A stretch of 64,000 nucleotides of DNA from Clostridium collagenovorans DSM 3089 (GCF_900130005.1 NZ_FQXP01000005.1:1-64000), one strand, 5' to 3'; counted from the first letter of the stretch, positions 29,882-39,041 are shown. Made by a program: numbers and translations. The notes: generated by a model not told the origin, from the sequence alone.

Positions 29882-30901
29882 TTAGAATTGATTTAAAAAT
29901 CTCATATCACTTTCATATAATTGTCTTATATCATCAAGTCCATAGTTTAACATAACCATTCTATCTAAACCAAATCCAAATGCAAATCCACTATATTCCT
30001 CTGGATCAATACCACAATTTCTTAAAACCTGAGGGTGTACCATACCAGCTCCTAAGATTTCAATCCATCCTTCACCCTTACATACTTTACATCCTTCACC
30101 TTTGCATACGAAGCATGTAGCATCCATCTCTACTGATGGCTCTGTAAATGGGAAGTGGTGTGGTCTGAACTTAGTTTGCATTGCTTCACCAAACATTTGC
30201 TTAACAAATAATTCTAAAGTTCCTTTTAAATCAGCAAAAGTAATGTCTTTTCCAATTACTAATCCTTCTACTTGATAGAAAATTGGAGAGTGAGTTGCAT
30301 CAACAGCGTCTGATCTATAAACCTTACCTGGAGAAATCATTTTAATAGGTAATTCTTTTTTCTCCATTGTTCTAACCTGTACTGGAGAAGTTTGAGTTCT
30401 TAACACTATATTATCATTAATATAGAATGTATCTTGTTCTCCTCTAGCTGGGTGATCCTTAGGTATATTTAAAGCCTCAAAGTTATAATAATCATATTCA
30501 ACTTCTGGACCTTCTTCTACTGAGAATCCCATAGATATAAATATATTTTTTATTTTATCTAATGTAAGTTCTAATGGATGCTTCTTACCTATTGTCTGCT
30601 TTACACCTGGCATAGAAATATCTATTATCTCATTCTTTAATCTTTCAAGCTTTTCTTTATTCTTTATCTGCTCTAATGTAGATGCAATAAAGTTTTCTAT
30701 TTCTTCTCTTACTTCATTAGCAATCTTACCAACTATAGGTCTTTCCTCTGCACTTAAACCACCCATTCCTCTTAAGATAGCTGTAAGTTCACCTTTTTTA
30801 CCTAAGTACTTTACTCTTAAGCTTTCAATTGCTTCTTTATTTTCAGCACTATTTAATTCTTCTAAAGCTTTAACTTTTATAAGCTCTAATTTTTCTTTCA
30901 T
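29882..30901 (-). CDS. pheS: Phenylalanine-tRNA ligase alpha subunit
   Basis: 339 residues, normal length. GGAGG 7 nt before ATG 30901. The N-terminal coiled-coil arm (about 1-90) reaches the tRNA. The class II core carries HPLELTLDKIKNIF, the motif 2 region (LRTQTSPVQVRTM), a Cys pair set CFVCKGEGCKVCKG near residue 260, and motif 3 FGFGLDRMVMLNYGLDDIR near the C-terminus. It forms the catalytic subunit that activates phenylalanine with ATP. Controlled by the T-box leader immediately upstream and cotranscribed with pheT. A tRNA-Phe(GAA) gene lies at 38855-38930 in this window. Confidence 0.97.
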   Translation of the reverse strand: MKEKLELIKVKALEELNSAENKEAIESLRVKYLGKKGELTAILRGMGGLSAEERPIVGKIANEVREEIENFIASTLEQIKNKEKLERLKNEIIDISMPGVKQTIGKKHPLELTLDKIKNIFISMGFSVEEGPEVEYDYYNFEALNIPKDHPARGEQDTFYINDNIVLRTQTSPVQVRTMEKKELPIKMISPGKVYRSDAVDATHSPIFYQVEGLVIGKDITFADLKGTLELFVKQMFGEAMQTKFRPHHFPFTEPSVEMDATCFVCKGEGCKVCKGEGWIEILGAGMVHPQVLRNCGIDPEEYSGFAFGFGLDRMVMLNYGLDDIRQLYESDMRFLNQF

Positions 30902-30924
30902 CTCTATTCCTCCTCATTTTTATA

Positions 30925-31190
30925 ATCAGGCAAAAAATAAAAGTCCGTCCCCTAAAAAGGGACGAACTTAATCCGCGTTACCACCCTAGTTAGTCATAGA
31001 ATAATCCTATAACTCACTTGAAAATTTATCGATTTCCCGCTAACTACTACTATTATTTCACAGTTAGAACTCCAGAGTGAACTTCATACAAAAACCCACT
31101 TAAGCAAACTTCCAGTCTACGATTTGCTCTCCCTTAAAGCTATTTTTGACTACTCTCTCCTTCATAGTTTAAAATATATTATTTTACTTA
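30925..31190 (-). promoter_or_regulatory. T-box riboswitch (Phe) of pheST
   Basis: On the minus strand the leader ends with the T-box signature AGGGTGGTAACGCGG (about 30974-30988) followed by a terminator hairpin of GTCCC and GGGAC arms with a T-run (30930-30966). The upstream stem I region runs from about 31185, and a TTC codon at 31079-31081 sits in the probable specifier loop within GAAGTTCACTC, matching Phe and pheS downstream. Uncharged tRNA-Phe should block the terminator and turn the operon on. The specifier was placed by eye. Confidence 0.9.
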
Positions 31191-31270
31191 AATATGCTTA
31201 TGATTATACCATATGAATTTATTTAAAACAACTTTTAAATAAAATTTCATAAAGCATTTTCAGCTCAATT

Positions 31271-32053
31271 TTATATCATGTTTTGTCTTACAACTTCATA
31301 TACCATAATACTAGCTGCTACTGCTGCATTTAAAGATTCAGCATTGCCAGGCATAGGAATTTTAACAGCTATATCACTTAAACCTTTTAGCTCATCACTA
31401 ATGCCATTTCCCTCATTACCAACAGAAATTATAACATTATCTTTTAAATTAACATCAAAGAAATTATTATCTGTTTCTAAGGTACTTGTAACTAACTTAA
31501 AACCATTATCTCTTAAGGATTTTGTTAACTCTAAGTTATTATCCTCAATAATTGGAACCTTAAATATTGAACCCATAGTAGATCTTAAAGTTTTCTCATT
31601 ATAGATATCTACTGTTCCCTTAGTTAAAATAACTCCTAAGGCTCCAGCTGCATGAGCTGTTCTTATTATAGTACCCATATTTCCAGGATCCTGAATTCTA
31701 TCAGCTAAAACATAAAAACCATTTTCTTCACTTATCTCTAAAGCTTTATTCTTAACGATAGCTAAAATTCCTTGAGGACTTTCTGTATCACATACCGTAG
31801 TAAATATTTCATCACTTACATTTACAACTCTAGTATTTTCCAAGTCTATAGAATCTATTCCTAAATCATAAAATTTATCAAGAATCTTATCACTTATTAT
31901 CAAAGCTTCCACATTAAAATCTGATTCTATAGCTTCCTTAACAAATCTTAAGCCCTCTACTAAAAAAGAGCTACTTTTAGTTCTATGCTTCTTATCCTTA
32001 AGTTTTTTTACTTCCTTTAAAAAATTATTACTCTTACTTTCTATTCTCTCCAT
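31271..32053 (-). CDS. TrmH/SpoU-family 2'-O-ribose RNA methyltransferase
   Basis: 260 residues. It has an N-terminal substrate-binding domain (SSFLVEGLRFVKEAI) and a C-terminal SPOUT knot with the three family motifs: GNMGTIIRTAHAAGALG, ISVGNEGNGIS and IPMPGNAESLNAAVAASIMVYE. These methylate ribose 2'-OH of rRNA or tRNA with S-adenosylmethionine. The best guess is a 23S rRNA guanosine methyltransferase (RlmB-like), but substrate cannot be read from sequence. AGGATG before ATG 32053. It lies upstream of pheST in a region that ordinarily carries such genes. Confidence 0.9.
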   Translation of the reverse strand: MERIESKSNNFLKEVKKLKDKKHRTKSSSFLVEGLRFVKEAIESDFNVEALIISDKILDKFYDLGIDSIDLENTRVVNVSDEIFTTVCDTESPQGILAIVKNKALEISEENGFYVLADRIQDPGNMGTIIRTAHAAGALGVILTKGTVDIYNEKTLRSTMGSIFKVPIIEDNNLELTKSLRDNGFKLVTSTLETDNNFFDVNLKDNVIISVGNEGNGISDELKGLSDIAVKIPMPGNAESLNAAVAASIMVYEVVRQNMI

Positions 32054-32305
32054 ATTATCATCCTATCTTTCAGCATATAAAAATATTAATACATATTTCT
32101 ATTCATTTTAATTATACCATAGTTAAATATCACAGATTAAATACACTTTATAAATCTAATCTTTTCTTTATGTAATTTAAAATGCTATATAACTTTTTCT
32201 TAAACTACTCTTATATCTTACATCATAGATTGCTTACAGTTTTATCAATAACTCCATTGTATTATTATTTACTCCGAAGTGCTTAACTTCTTATTTTTAT
32301 ATTAT

Positions 32306-32351
32306 AAAAGACCATTATAAATAAAATTTAATTTATCTACAATAGTCTTTT
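32306..32351 (-). terminator. Terminator after the ktr operon
   Basis: Arms at 32306-32318 and 32338-32351 pair (with wobble) and leave a short T-run on the minus strand (GGTCTTTTATA). It lies about 65 nt past the ktrA stop. The rest of this 362-nt gap has no recognisable feature. Confidence 0.65.
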
Positions 32352-32415
32352 ATAAAAGTTATTTACTTAACTAAGTTTAACTTTTAAATAATCAACTTAA
32401 TATATCTTAAGAATA

Positions 32416-33075
32416 CTATCTTATAACCTCTTCTAATCTAGCTAAATCACCAACATTTCCAATAGCAACTATTATATCACCTGGTTCGATTATGTCTAAT
32501 GCCGATGGAGAAACATCTATTTCATTGTTTCTTTTTATAGCCATTACGTTTATTCCATATCTACTTCTAATATTTAAATCTATAAGATTTCTTCCATGCC
32601 ATTCTTTAGGACTTAAGAATTCAGCTATACTATAATCTGGTGATAATTCTATATACTCTAAAATATTAGATTGAACTAAATTATGAGCAACTCTTACTCC
32701 CATATCTTTTTCTGGGAATACCACCTTATCAGCCCCTATCTTCATAAGAACCTTAGCATGCATATGATTATTAGCTTTTGCAATTATATATTTTACTCCT
32801 AGCTCCCTTAATAATAAAGTAGCCATTATACTAGCTTGTATATCTGATCCAATAGCTATAACTGCAACATCAAAGTTTCTTATTCCTACTGCTCTTAAAC
32901 TGTTTTCATCCATAGCATCAGCTTGAACTGCATGTGTTACATAATTAGATACACTTTGAATCACTTCTTCATCTAAATCTACTACAAGAACATCATTTCC
33001 TAAAGAGTATAAGGTCTCTGCAACAGATATTCCAAAGCGACCTAATCCAATAACTACAAATTGTTTTTTACTCAT
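32416..33075 (-). CDS. ktrA: Potassium uptake gating protein, TrkA/KtrA
   Basis: 219 residues, the usual length of a KtrA subunit. RCK N-domain with the nucleotide-binding VIGLGRFGISVAETL at residues 6-20 and acidic VVDLDEE following the second strand, then RCK C-domain to the end (ATP- or c-di-AMP-type ligand region, ILEPGDIIVAIG). It forms a ring on the membrane protein and gates potassium flow. Its ATG at 33075 lies 11 nt past the ktrB stop, with a GGGGTG ribosome site between them. The pair is an operon ended by the terminator downstream. Confidence 0.95.
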   Translation of the reverse strand: MSKKQFVVIGLGRFGISVAETLYSLGNDVLVVDLDEEVIQSVSNYVTHAVQADAMDENSLRAVGIRNFDVAVIAIGSDIQASIMATLLLRELGVKYIIAKANNHMHAKVLMKIGADKVVFPEKDMGVRVAHNLVQSNILEYIELSPDYSIAEFLSPKEWHGRNLIDLNIRSRYGINVMAIKRNNEIDVSPSALDIIEPGDIIVAIGNVGDLARLEEVIR

Positions 33076-33086
33076 TCAAAACACCC

Positions 33087-34439
33087 CTAACCAACCATAA
33101 TTTTATCTTCTGGATATTTAATAGCAACACTTCTTGAACCTCGTTTACCTAATGCTAATGCTAAGGTCATAGGACCTACCCTTCCTGCATACATAGTTAA
33201 ACTTATTATTATTTTACCTACTACACCTAATTGTTGAGTTAAACCTAAAGTCAATCCAACAGTTCCATAAGCTGAAGTTGCTTCAAATAATAAATATTCT
33301 AAAGAAGCCTGTGACTCTACTATAGATAATACCATAGTCACACTTATAACTAAAATAAGACTTATTGCAAAAATTGCAAAGGCTTTGTATACGAGTTCCT
33401 TAGGTAATCTTTTTTTGAAAATCTCAGCATCTTCTCTTCCTTTAATTACAGAAATAACTGCTATAATTAATATACCTGTAGTGGTAACTTTCAAACCACC
33501 TGCTGTTGACCCTGAAGATCCACCTATAAACATAAGTACAATAGTCAGGAACTTTCCTGCTAAAGTCATATCCGCTAAAGGTATCGAGTTAAACCCAGCA
33601 GTTCTTGGACTTATGGCGGCAAAAGTAGCCGATAAAAATTGCTCACTTGCAGGTCTACCATATAAAGTAGCAGGATTCTTCATTTCAAATAAATACATAA
33701 GTATAGTACCACCAACTATTAATATAGCTGTCATAAGTAAAACTATTTTAGAGTTTAATGATAGCTTTCTATTCATTCTATAATTATATACTTCTATCCA
33801 AACACAAAATCCTAAACCACCAATTACTATTAAAGCAGATAATGTTAATATTACTACGGCATTACCTGAGTATGCTGTAACACTATTAAAATTACCCATT
33901 AAATCAAATCCTGCATTACAGAATCCTGAAATAGAATGGAATACACCATAAAACAGTCCTTTTTTAAAACCAAAATCAGGAATAAACTGCGTAGACAGTA
34001 ATAATGCCCCAACTGCTTGAACTGAGAAAGTAAAGCCTAAAATATATCTAGCCATTTTAACTATACCTTGCAGTGAAAAAGAGTTCATAGCCTCTTGCAT
34101 TACTAAACGTTCCTTTAACGTAATTTTTTTGCCTAATAGCAAGAAAATCAAGGTTGCAAAAGACATAAATCCTAATCCACCAATTTCAATCAAAAGCATT
34201 ATAATAACTTGACCAAATAAACTCCAATAAGTTCCTGTATCTAAAGTTACTAATCCAGTAACACATACGGCTGAAGTAGATGTAAATAAAGAATCTAAAA
34301 AATTAGTAGATACTCCTGCTGCAGATGATATAGGTAAACTTAAAAGGCATGCACCGATAAAAATAACGAAAGCAAAGCCTAAAGCCAAAATCTGAACTGG
34401 CTTCAATCTAATATGACTTTTAAACTTTTCATACTTCAC
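33087..34439 (-). CDS. ktrB: Potassium uptake channel protein, TrkH/KtrB
   Basis: 450 residues from GTG 34439, chosen because AGAGGTGATAAGG precedes it; a longer start at 34448 overlaps that ribosome site. Polytopic membrane protein with the four-fold pore repeats of the TrkH/KtrB family: filter motifs STSAVCVTGL, ISGFCNAGFDL, ISPRTAGFNS and TSAYGTVGLTLG, each carrying the selectivity Gly. Takes up potassium with KtrA, coupled to sodium or the membrane potential. First gene of a two-gene operon. Length and motif content are complete. Confidence 0.95.
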   Translation of the reverse strand: MKYEKFKSHIRLKPVQILALGFAFVIFIGACLLSLPISSAAGVSTNFLDSLFTSTSAVCVTGLVTLDTGTYWSLFGQVIIMLLIEIGGLGFMSFATLIFLLLGKKITLKERLVMQEAMNSFSLQGIVKMARYILGFTFSVQAVGALLLSTQFIPDFGFKKGLFYGVFHSISGFCNAGFDLMGNFNSVTAYSGNAVVILTLSALIVIGGLGFCVWIEVYNYRMNRKLSLNSKIVLLMTAILIVGGTILMYLFEMKNPATLYGRPASEQFLSATFAAISPRTAGFNSIPLADMTLAGKFLTIVLMFIGGSSGSTAGGLKVTTTGILIIAVISVIKGREDAEIFKKRLPKELVYKAFAIFAISLILVISVTMVLSIVESQASLEYLLFEATSAYGTVGLTLGLTQQLGVVGKIIISLTMYAGRVGPMTLALALGKRGSRSVAIKYPEDKIMVG

Positions 34440-34637
34440 CCTTATCACCTCTTTTCATTTTCATATATTACCTATTATAGTATAAATTCTTATGGCTTTT
34501 AACCTCTAAAGAAAAAATCTTTTTTAAGTTTGCTTAATATTGCATTCATTATTTATTAACATTTAGTTTATAATAACAAATCGCTCTCTATTATTCCATC
34601 TTTAGTATATGTTTAATTTATAGATATATGTATATAT

Positions 34638-34669
34638 AAAAAAATGCAACCAAAGGGTTGCATTTTTTT
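34638..34669 (-). terminator. rplT terminator
   Basis: AAAAAATGCAACC pairs with GGGTTGCATTTTTT around a short loop. The run of T on the minus strand makes a clear intrinsic terminator just past the rplT stop (34676). Confidence 0.92.
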
Positions 34670-34675
34670 ATATTA

Positions 34676-35035
34676 TTAAGCTTCTAATTGCTTTTTAGCA
34701 ACTTCAACTAATTCAGCAAATGCTTTTGCATCATTAATTGCTAACTCAGATAACATTTTTCTGTTCATATCGATACCAGCTAATTTGATTCCGTTCATGA
34801 ATCTTGAATAAGACATTCCGCTCATTCTAGCAGCTGCGTTAATTCTAACGATCCAAAGTCTTCTGAAATCTCTTTTCTTTAACTTTCTTCCGATGAAAGC
34901 GTTTCTTAAACCTCTAATTACTGTTTCGTTAGCTGTTCTATATAACTTACTTCTTGAACCATAGTAGCCCTTTGCAAGTTTTAATACTTTTTTATGTTTT
35001 TTACGAGCGTTAATCGCTTTTTTTACTCTTGCCAT
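34676..35035 (-). CDS. rplT: 50S ribosomal protein L20
   Basis: 119 residues, full length. The basic N-terminus (ARVKKAINARKKHKKVLKLAKGYYGSRSKLYRTA) and AFIGRKLKKRDFRRLWIVRINAAAR are diagnostic. It binds 23S rRNA early in 50S assembly and in many Firmicutes represses its own operon by binding the infC leader. GGAGG before ATG 35035; 29 nt past rpmI; terminator directly after. Confidence 0.98.
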   Translation of the reverse strand: MARVKKAINARKKHKKVLKLAKGYYGSRSKLYRTANETVIRGLRNAFIGRKLKKRDFRRLWIVRINAAARMSGMSYSRFMNGIKLAGIDMNRKMLSELAINDAKAFAELVEVAKKQLEA

Positions 35036-35064
35036 TTCATTACCTCCCTAAATAAACTATTCCA

Positions 35065-35262
35065 TTAGATATATGGTAATAATTTCTTCATTGCTTTTAA
35101 TTGAGTCTCTGATACTAAAGATGATTTTCTTAAATTTCTCTTAGTTTTAGGTGACTTAGATGTTAATAAGTGTCCTTTGTAAGCTTTAGCTCTTTTAAGC
35201 TTACCGCTTCCTGTTTTCTTAAATCTTTTTGCTGCACCTCTATGAGTTTTCATTTTTGGCAT
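35065..35262 (-). CDS. rpmI: 50S ribosomal protein L35
   Basis: 65 residues, full length. Starts PKMKTHRGAAKRFKKTGSGKLKR and contains LTSKSPKTKRNLRKS, typical of L35. Strongly basic. GGAGG before ATG 35262. Middle gene of infC-rpmI-rplT, 15 nt past infC. Confidence 0.98.
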   Translation of the reverse strand: MPKMKTHRGAAKRFKKTGSGKLKRAKAYKGHLLTSKSPKTKRNLRKSSLVSETQLKAMKKLLPYI

Positions 35263-35277
35263 AATAATTCCTCCTTA

Positions 35278-35799
35278 CTATTGAGCTTTCTTAGGGGCTA
35301 AAATCATTATCATATTTCTGCCTTCTTGTTTAGCTGGCTTTTCTACTGATGAAACATCCTCCACCTTTGAATAGAAACTATCTAATATTCTCTTTCCAAC
35401 ATGTGAATAGTCTGCTTCTCTTCCCCTAAACCTAACTGTTACTTTTACTTTATCTTCAGCTAATAAAAACTTTCTAGCATTACTAGCTTTGATATTAATG
35501 TCATGTTCCTCTATTGTTGGACTAAGTCTAACCTCTTTTATGCTAACAACCTTTTGGTTTTTCTTAGCTTCTTTAGTTTTTTTAGACTGCTCATAAATAT
35601 GCTTTCCGTAGTCCATAATTCTACACACTGGTGGATTTGCACCAGGTGATATCATAACTAAATCAAGATCCTTTTGTTCTGCAATTGTTAAAGCTTCTCT
35701 TGATGACATTAAGCCTAATTGTTCTCCGTCATCGCCTATAACCCTGATTTCATTTTCTCTAATTTCTTCATTAAGAAGTAATTCTTTCTTAGTACTAAT
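35278..35799 (-). CDS. infC: Translation initiation factor IF-3, AUU start
   Basis: 173 residues. I start it at ATT 35799 (read as ISTKKELLLNEEIREN) because AGGAGG lies 8 nt upstream. The upstream ATG frame runs through the ribosome site and leader and lacks IF-3 similarity. The AUU start is a hallmark of infC and lets IF-3 limit its own synthesis. N-domain contains REIRVIG-type IRVIGDDGEQLG, and the C-domain VRLSPTIEEHDINIKASNARKFL and VKVTVRFRGRE. It binds the 30S subunit and proofreads initiator tRNA pairing. Downstream of an attenuated leader. Confidence 0.95.
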   Translation of the reverse strand: MSTKKELLLNEEIRENEIRVIGDDGEQLGLMSSREALTIAEQKDLDLVMISPGANPPVCRIMDYGKHIYEQSKKTKEAKKNQKVVSIKEVRLSPTIEEHDINIKASNARKFLLAEDKVKVTVRFRGREADYSHVGKRILDSFYSKVEDVSSVEKPAKQEGRNMIMILAPKKAQ

Positions 35800-35985
35800 A
35801 CTAGACACCTCCTGTGGTAAGTCTATAACTATATTAAAATATGTAAAAAAGGACGACATCTTGTCGTCCTATATTACCATAATACATTTTTCAAAAATAA
35901 ATATATTATAAGCACTTTACCTAACTAGCTTTGCTGAAAGGTGAGAAACGACTTTCTACTTGTTTGCTTAATTATTAAATTTTAT
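35800..35985 (-). promoter_or_regulatory. infC-rpmI-rplT leader with attenuator
   Basis: A strong hairpin, GGACGAC with GTCGTCC (35851-35869), followed by six T on the minus strand, sits about 50 nt before the infC start, so it would cut transcription before the operon. Upstream in the leader lie GTAGAAAGTCGTTTCTCACC and CAGCAAAGCTAG segments. This fits an L20-type autoregulatory leader, although the L20-binding fold was not shown here. Between 36000 and 36350 I see nothing more than AT-rich DNA. Confidence 0.7.
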
Positions 35986-36350
35986 TAATTCAACATGTTT
36001 ATTCTACTATTATAATAATACTTTGTCAATATGTTTTTTGGTTTTTTATTTTTCTATATTTTTACCGTATGTAAACTTAAGGCTGAAACTCTAAATAACT
36101 TAACTCAATATATAGTATAAATTATTTAATAAAACCCATCACAACTATATATCTATATTAACAGCTTCGTAGATCAGCCTTTTTAAATGTCTTTTAATAT
36201 ATTTTTCTTATGATTATTAAACTTTTCATATTTTAAACTTCTACTTAAATAAAATGAAAGCTATATTATTGCTATTAATTTATACTGTCATGTATCTGTA
36301 TATCTAATTCTCTTAATAAATATAATATAAAATAATATTTAATTAGCTTT

Positions 36351-37307
36351 TTAATTCAAAAAATGATTTTGTTTATCAACACTAGTATTGTATTTTAAAA
36401 CTTCTTTTGAGTCTTTAATATATTCCTTACAAAAGCTACATCCATCACAAAAATGCGCTCTCTCCAAAAATACATCTTTTATTGTATCTATAAACTCTTT
36501 GTTATAGCAATTTTCAGCACAATGAATAACTATTCTTTTAGGAACATGTGTTATAAGCCCACTAATTATAATATCTTCCATATTTACAACTCCACTATAA
36601 TTAGAACCTTCTATATCCTTTAAAAGATCTCCTATTACATCATCACCATTTTTATTTTTTAATTTATAATTGTTCTTATTATCAATTATAAGGTTTAATT
36701 CATCATAGCAAATTTCCTGTGTCTCCACAAAAAATCTAAGAAGTTTTATAAACTCCATATACTCCTTATCTCTTATATATTTTTCTATGATTTTATCTGC
36801 TATCTCGCCTAATTCATTTTGGAATTCCTTTGTTCTAAATCTTAAGAAACCATTTATATTTATTTCCTCATTTTCCTCAATACACTTTAAAATTTTCTTT
36901 ATTATACTATTCTTTTTATTAATGCAAAATGCAATTTCAGAACTCATTTCTAAATTATCATAAATTAAAAACTCTTCTAAGAAAAATTTAATTAACACAA
37001 CATCCTTTTCCTTTAAAAAGAAGTATCTATCATTTAAAAACTCATCTACTTTACCTTCACAAAATTCTTTTATAGCTAAATTGTATATTACTTTAGCAAA
37101 ATACAAATTAAAACTTGCTTTTATATCATCAATTTTATCATTCAAGGATTGATCATTGCAAAATATTTTTACAAAGTGATTTTTATTTTCTATATTCTCT
37201 GATATCCCTAATTTGATATTTTTAATTTCAAATATACTCTTTATTTCACCAATGTCTTCACACAGATCCTTTACATTCTCATCATATATCACAGTTAATA
37301 GTAACAT
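36351..37307 (-). CDS. ytxC: YtxC-like putative sporulation protein
   Basis: 318 residues. Resembles the YtxC family, which in Bacillus lies near thrS-infC-rplT and is linked to sporulation: the same position here, next to infC-rpmI-rplT, supports it. Features: a mixed N-terminal part to about residue 150, the ININGFLRFRTKEF motif (about 152-165), a middle helical domain, and a C-terminal Cys-rich segment CAENC...CDGCSFC at about 275-300 that could bind metal. No signal peptide or membrane helix. AAGGAG before ATG 37307. The function of the family is not known in detail. Confidence 0.75.
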   Translation of the reverse strand: MLLLTVIYDENVKDLCEDIGEIKSIFEIKNIKLGISENIENKNHFVKIFCNDQSLNDKIDDIKASFNLYFAKVIYNLAIKEFCEGKVDEFLNDRYFFLKEKDVVLIKFFLEEFLIYDNLEMSSEIAFCINKKNSIIKKILKCIEENEEININGFLRFRTKEFQNELGEIADKIIEKYIRDKEYMEFIKLLRFFVETQEICYDELNLIIDNKNNYKLKNKNGDDVIGDLLKDIEGSNYSGVVNMEDIIISGLITHVPKRIVIHCAENCYNKEFIDTIKDVFLERAHFCDGCSFCKEYIKDSKEVLKYNTSVDKQNHFLN

Positions 37308-37386
37308 CTTTCACACTCCTTTGTTTTAGTATGTCTTTTACTTAAAGCTATATACGCATTAAAATTAGCAATTATCGACAACATAA

Positions 37387-37416
37387 TTGAAATTCTTTAA
37401 CCCAAGGGTTTATAAT
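37387..37416 (+). promoter_or_regulatory. Sigma-A-type promoter of the GME-fold gene
   Basis: TTGAAA at 37387-37392, 18-nt spacer and TATAAT at 37411-37416. The predicted start is about 20-30 nt before the AAAGGAG ribosome site (37436-37442) and TTG start codon at 37452. The divergent ytxC gene begins at 37307. Confidence 0.6.
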
Positions 37417-37451
37417 AAACCTATATACTTTAAGAAAAGGAGATTTTTGTT

Positions 37452-38153
37452 TTGAAAACTTTAATTGTAGATTACAGAATATCTGAATTAGAAAAATTCA
37501 CTCTCAATTCCTTAGGATATAATCTTCTTTCTTGTCCTAAGAATAGTAATTTATACAAAGCCATAGATGGACATCCAGATATCTTGCTTCATCCAATTAG
37601 TGAAAATAAAGAAATTATAGTTCATAAAGATATATCCTGTGATTTTATAAGAACTCTACAAAATCTTAACTATAAAGTTCTTAAAACCAATAATTCACTT
37701 AGTGATGCATACCCTAAAGATATAATTTTAAATGCACTAAATTTAAAAAATATTTTTCTACACAAGTTGGATTGTACAGATCCTTCTCTTTTAGAAAAAG
37801 TTTATAATAAAAAACTACTTAATACTAAACAAGGATATACAAAATGCTCTACTGCAATAGTTAAAAGTACAGCTATTATGACTAGCGATGTATCCATAGC
37901 AAAATTACTATATGCAGAAAATATTGATGTACTTCTACTTCCTCCTAAACATATAAAACTTCCTCATTTAGATTACGGCTTTATAGGCGGAACCTGTGGT
38001 CTAATAGATGAGAATTTATTAGCCTTCTTTGGAGATTTAGAGTGTTATCCTTTTAAATATGAAGTTAAAAGCTTTTTGAAAAAACACAAAGTGGACTATC
38101 TTTCTTTAGGAGAAGGTCCATTAACTGATAGGGGTAGCATATTTCACATATAA
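37452..38153 (+). CDS. DUF6873 / GME-fold-like protein
   Basis: 233 residues starting at TTG 37452 behind AAAGGAG, 8 nt spacing. The composition suggests a guanidino-modifying-enzyme (amidinotransferase-like) fold: short repeated beta modules, PDILLHPI at about 38-45, LNALNLKNIFLHKLDC, and a GGTCGLI motif near residue 180 with the single Cys that in this fold can be a nucleophile. I recognise the family name DUF6873 only as a tentative match. Its reaction is unknown, and amide hydrolase or amidinotransferase chemistry is speculative. It is one of few plus-strand genes here and has its own promoter and terminator. Confidence 0.72.
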   Translation: MKTLIVDYRISELEKFTLNSLGYNLLSCPKNSNLYKAIDGHPDILLHPISENKEIIVHKDISCDFIRTLQNLNYKVLKTNNSLSDAYPKDIILNALNLKNIFLHKLDCTDPSLLEKVYNKKLLNTKQGYTKCSTAIVKSTAIMTSDVSIAKLLYAENIDVLLLPPKHIKLPHLDYGFIGGTCGLIDENLLAFFGDLECYPFKYEVKSFLKKHKVDYLSLGEGPLTDRGSIFHI

Positions 38154-38285
38154 TATTCTTATTGGTTTCTATATATTTTAAGCATTTAAGCGTAACTACT
38201 AATTTATACTTATAAACTAATTACCCTATTTAAACCGAAATATACCCTTTATGCATAAATAAAATTTGCTTAATTCATTGCAAAA

Positions 38286-38325
38286 TAAAAGGCTAGTATT
38301 AGCATATGCTACTACTAGTCTTTTT
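38286..38325 (+). terminator. Terminator after the GME-fold gene
   Basis: AAAGGCTAGTA (from 38288) pairs with TACTAGTCTTT around a GCATATGC-bearing loop, and TTTTT follows on the plus strand. It lies about 135 nt past the stop. The sequence from 38325 to 38660 shows no further gene. Confidence 0.75.
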
Positions 38326-38660
38326 CCACAGGTAACTTATAAATTTTTATATATAAATTATCTCCTTTAAACTACACTTTATATCCTTTTTAAATTCCAT
38401 ATTCAAGGAAACTTTTTCATTAACTTACACATTTTATATTTATTATTTAATTCATAAATCTTAAGCAACTGTAATTTAATATATGAGATTCTATTCCTTC
38501 TTATTGCACATGAGAAACTTTAATATTATATTTTGCTGTAAATATAACACTGTATATCTTGTCTTAAATAAACTTCATTCATATTTTCCTAGGATAAAAA
38601 AATTTAATATGCAATAAATTACGATGATATAGATTTAATATTGCAGAGTATGTATAAAAT

Positions 38661-38693
38661 AAAAAAACCTCGTATATTAATACGAGGTTTTTT
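38661..38693 (-). terminator. tRNA-cluster terminator
   Basis: AAACCTCGTAT (38665-38675) pairs with ATACGAGGTTT (38680-38690), with an A-run on the plus strand that is a T-run in the minus-strand transcript. It lies next to the CCA end of tRNA-Cys. Confidence 0.92.
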
Positions 38694-38694
38694 A

Positions 38695-38769
38695 TGGAGG
38701 CGCCACCCAGATTTGAACTGGGGCATAAAAGTTTTGCAGACTTCTGCCTTACCACTTGGCTATGGCGCC
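38695..38769 (-). tRNA. tRNA-Cys(GCA)
   Basis: Read on the minus strand it is 75 nt with a 7-bp acceptor stem (GGCGCCA), GTTCAAATC T-arm, anticodon GCA in AGTCTGCAAAA and encoded 3' CCA (38695-38697). Last of four tRNAs in the cluster. U at the discriminator position is usual for tRNA-Cys. Confidence 0.97.
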
Positions 38770-38772
38770 ATA

Positions 38773-38848
38773 TGGAGCGGGAAACGGGGCTCAAACCCGC
38801 GACCTCCACCTTGGCAAGGTGGCGCTCTATCAACTGAGCTATTCCCGC
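38773..38848 (-). tRNA. tRNA-Gly(GCC)
   Basis: 76 nt on the minus strand with acceptor GCGGGAA, anticodon GCC in ACCTTGCCAAGGT, T-arm GGTTTGAGCC and encoded CCA. Third in the cluster. Confidence 0.97.
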
Positions 38849-38854
38849 ATATAT

Positions 38855-38930
<76 letters not shown>

Positions 38931-38937
38931 AACTTAT

Positions 38938-39013
38938 TGGTGGAAACAACAGGGATCGAACCTGTGACCCTCTGCTTGTAAGGCAGATGCTCTCCCAGCT
39001 GAGCTATGCTTCC
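38938..39013 (-). tRNA. tRNA-Val(UAC)
   Basis: 76 nt on the minus strand with acceptor GGAAGCA, anticodon TAC in GCCTTACAAGGC, T-arm GGTTCGATCCC and encoded CCA. First gene of the Val-Phe-Gly-Cys cluster. Confidence 0.97.
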
Positions 39014-39041
39014 ATAAAGTTTATATCTAACTTCTTTTTAT

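Noticed and set aside
35800..35859. ATG start for infC at 35859
   Set aside because: The leader frame includes the AGGAGG site and attenuator; the AUU at 35799 has correct spacing and is the known IF-3 habit.
37374..37380. Spo0A box between ytxC and the GME-fold gene
   Set aside because: TGTCGAT matches six of seven bases but is alone and lacks good spacing to a promoter; kept only as a note in a finding.
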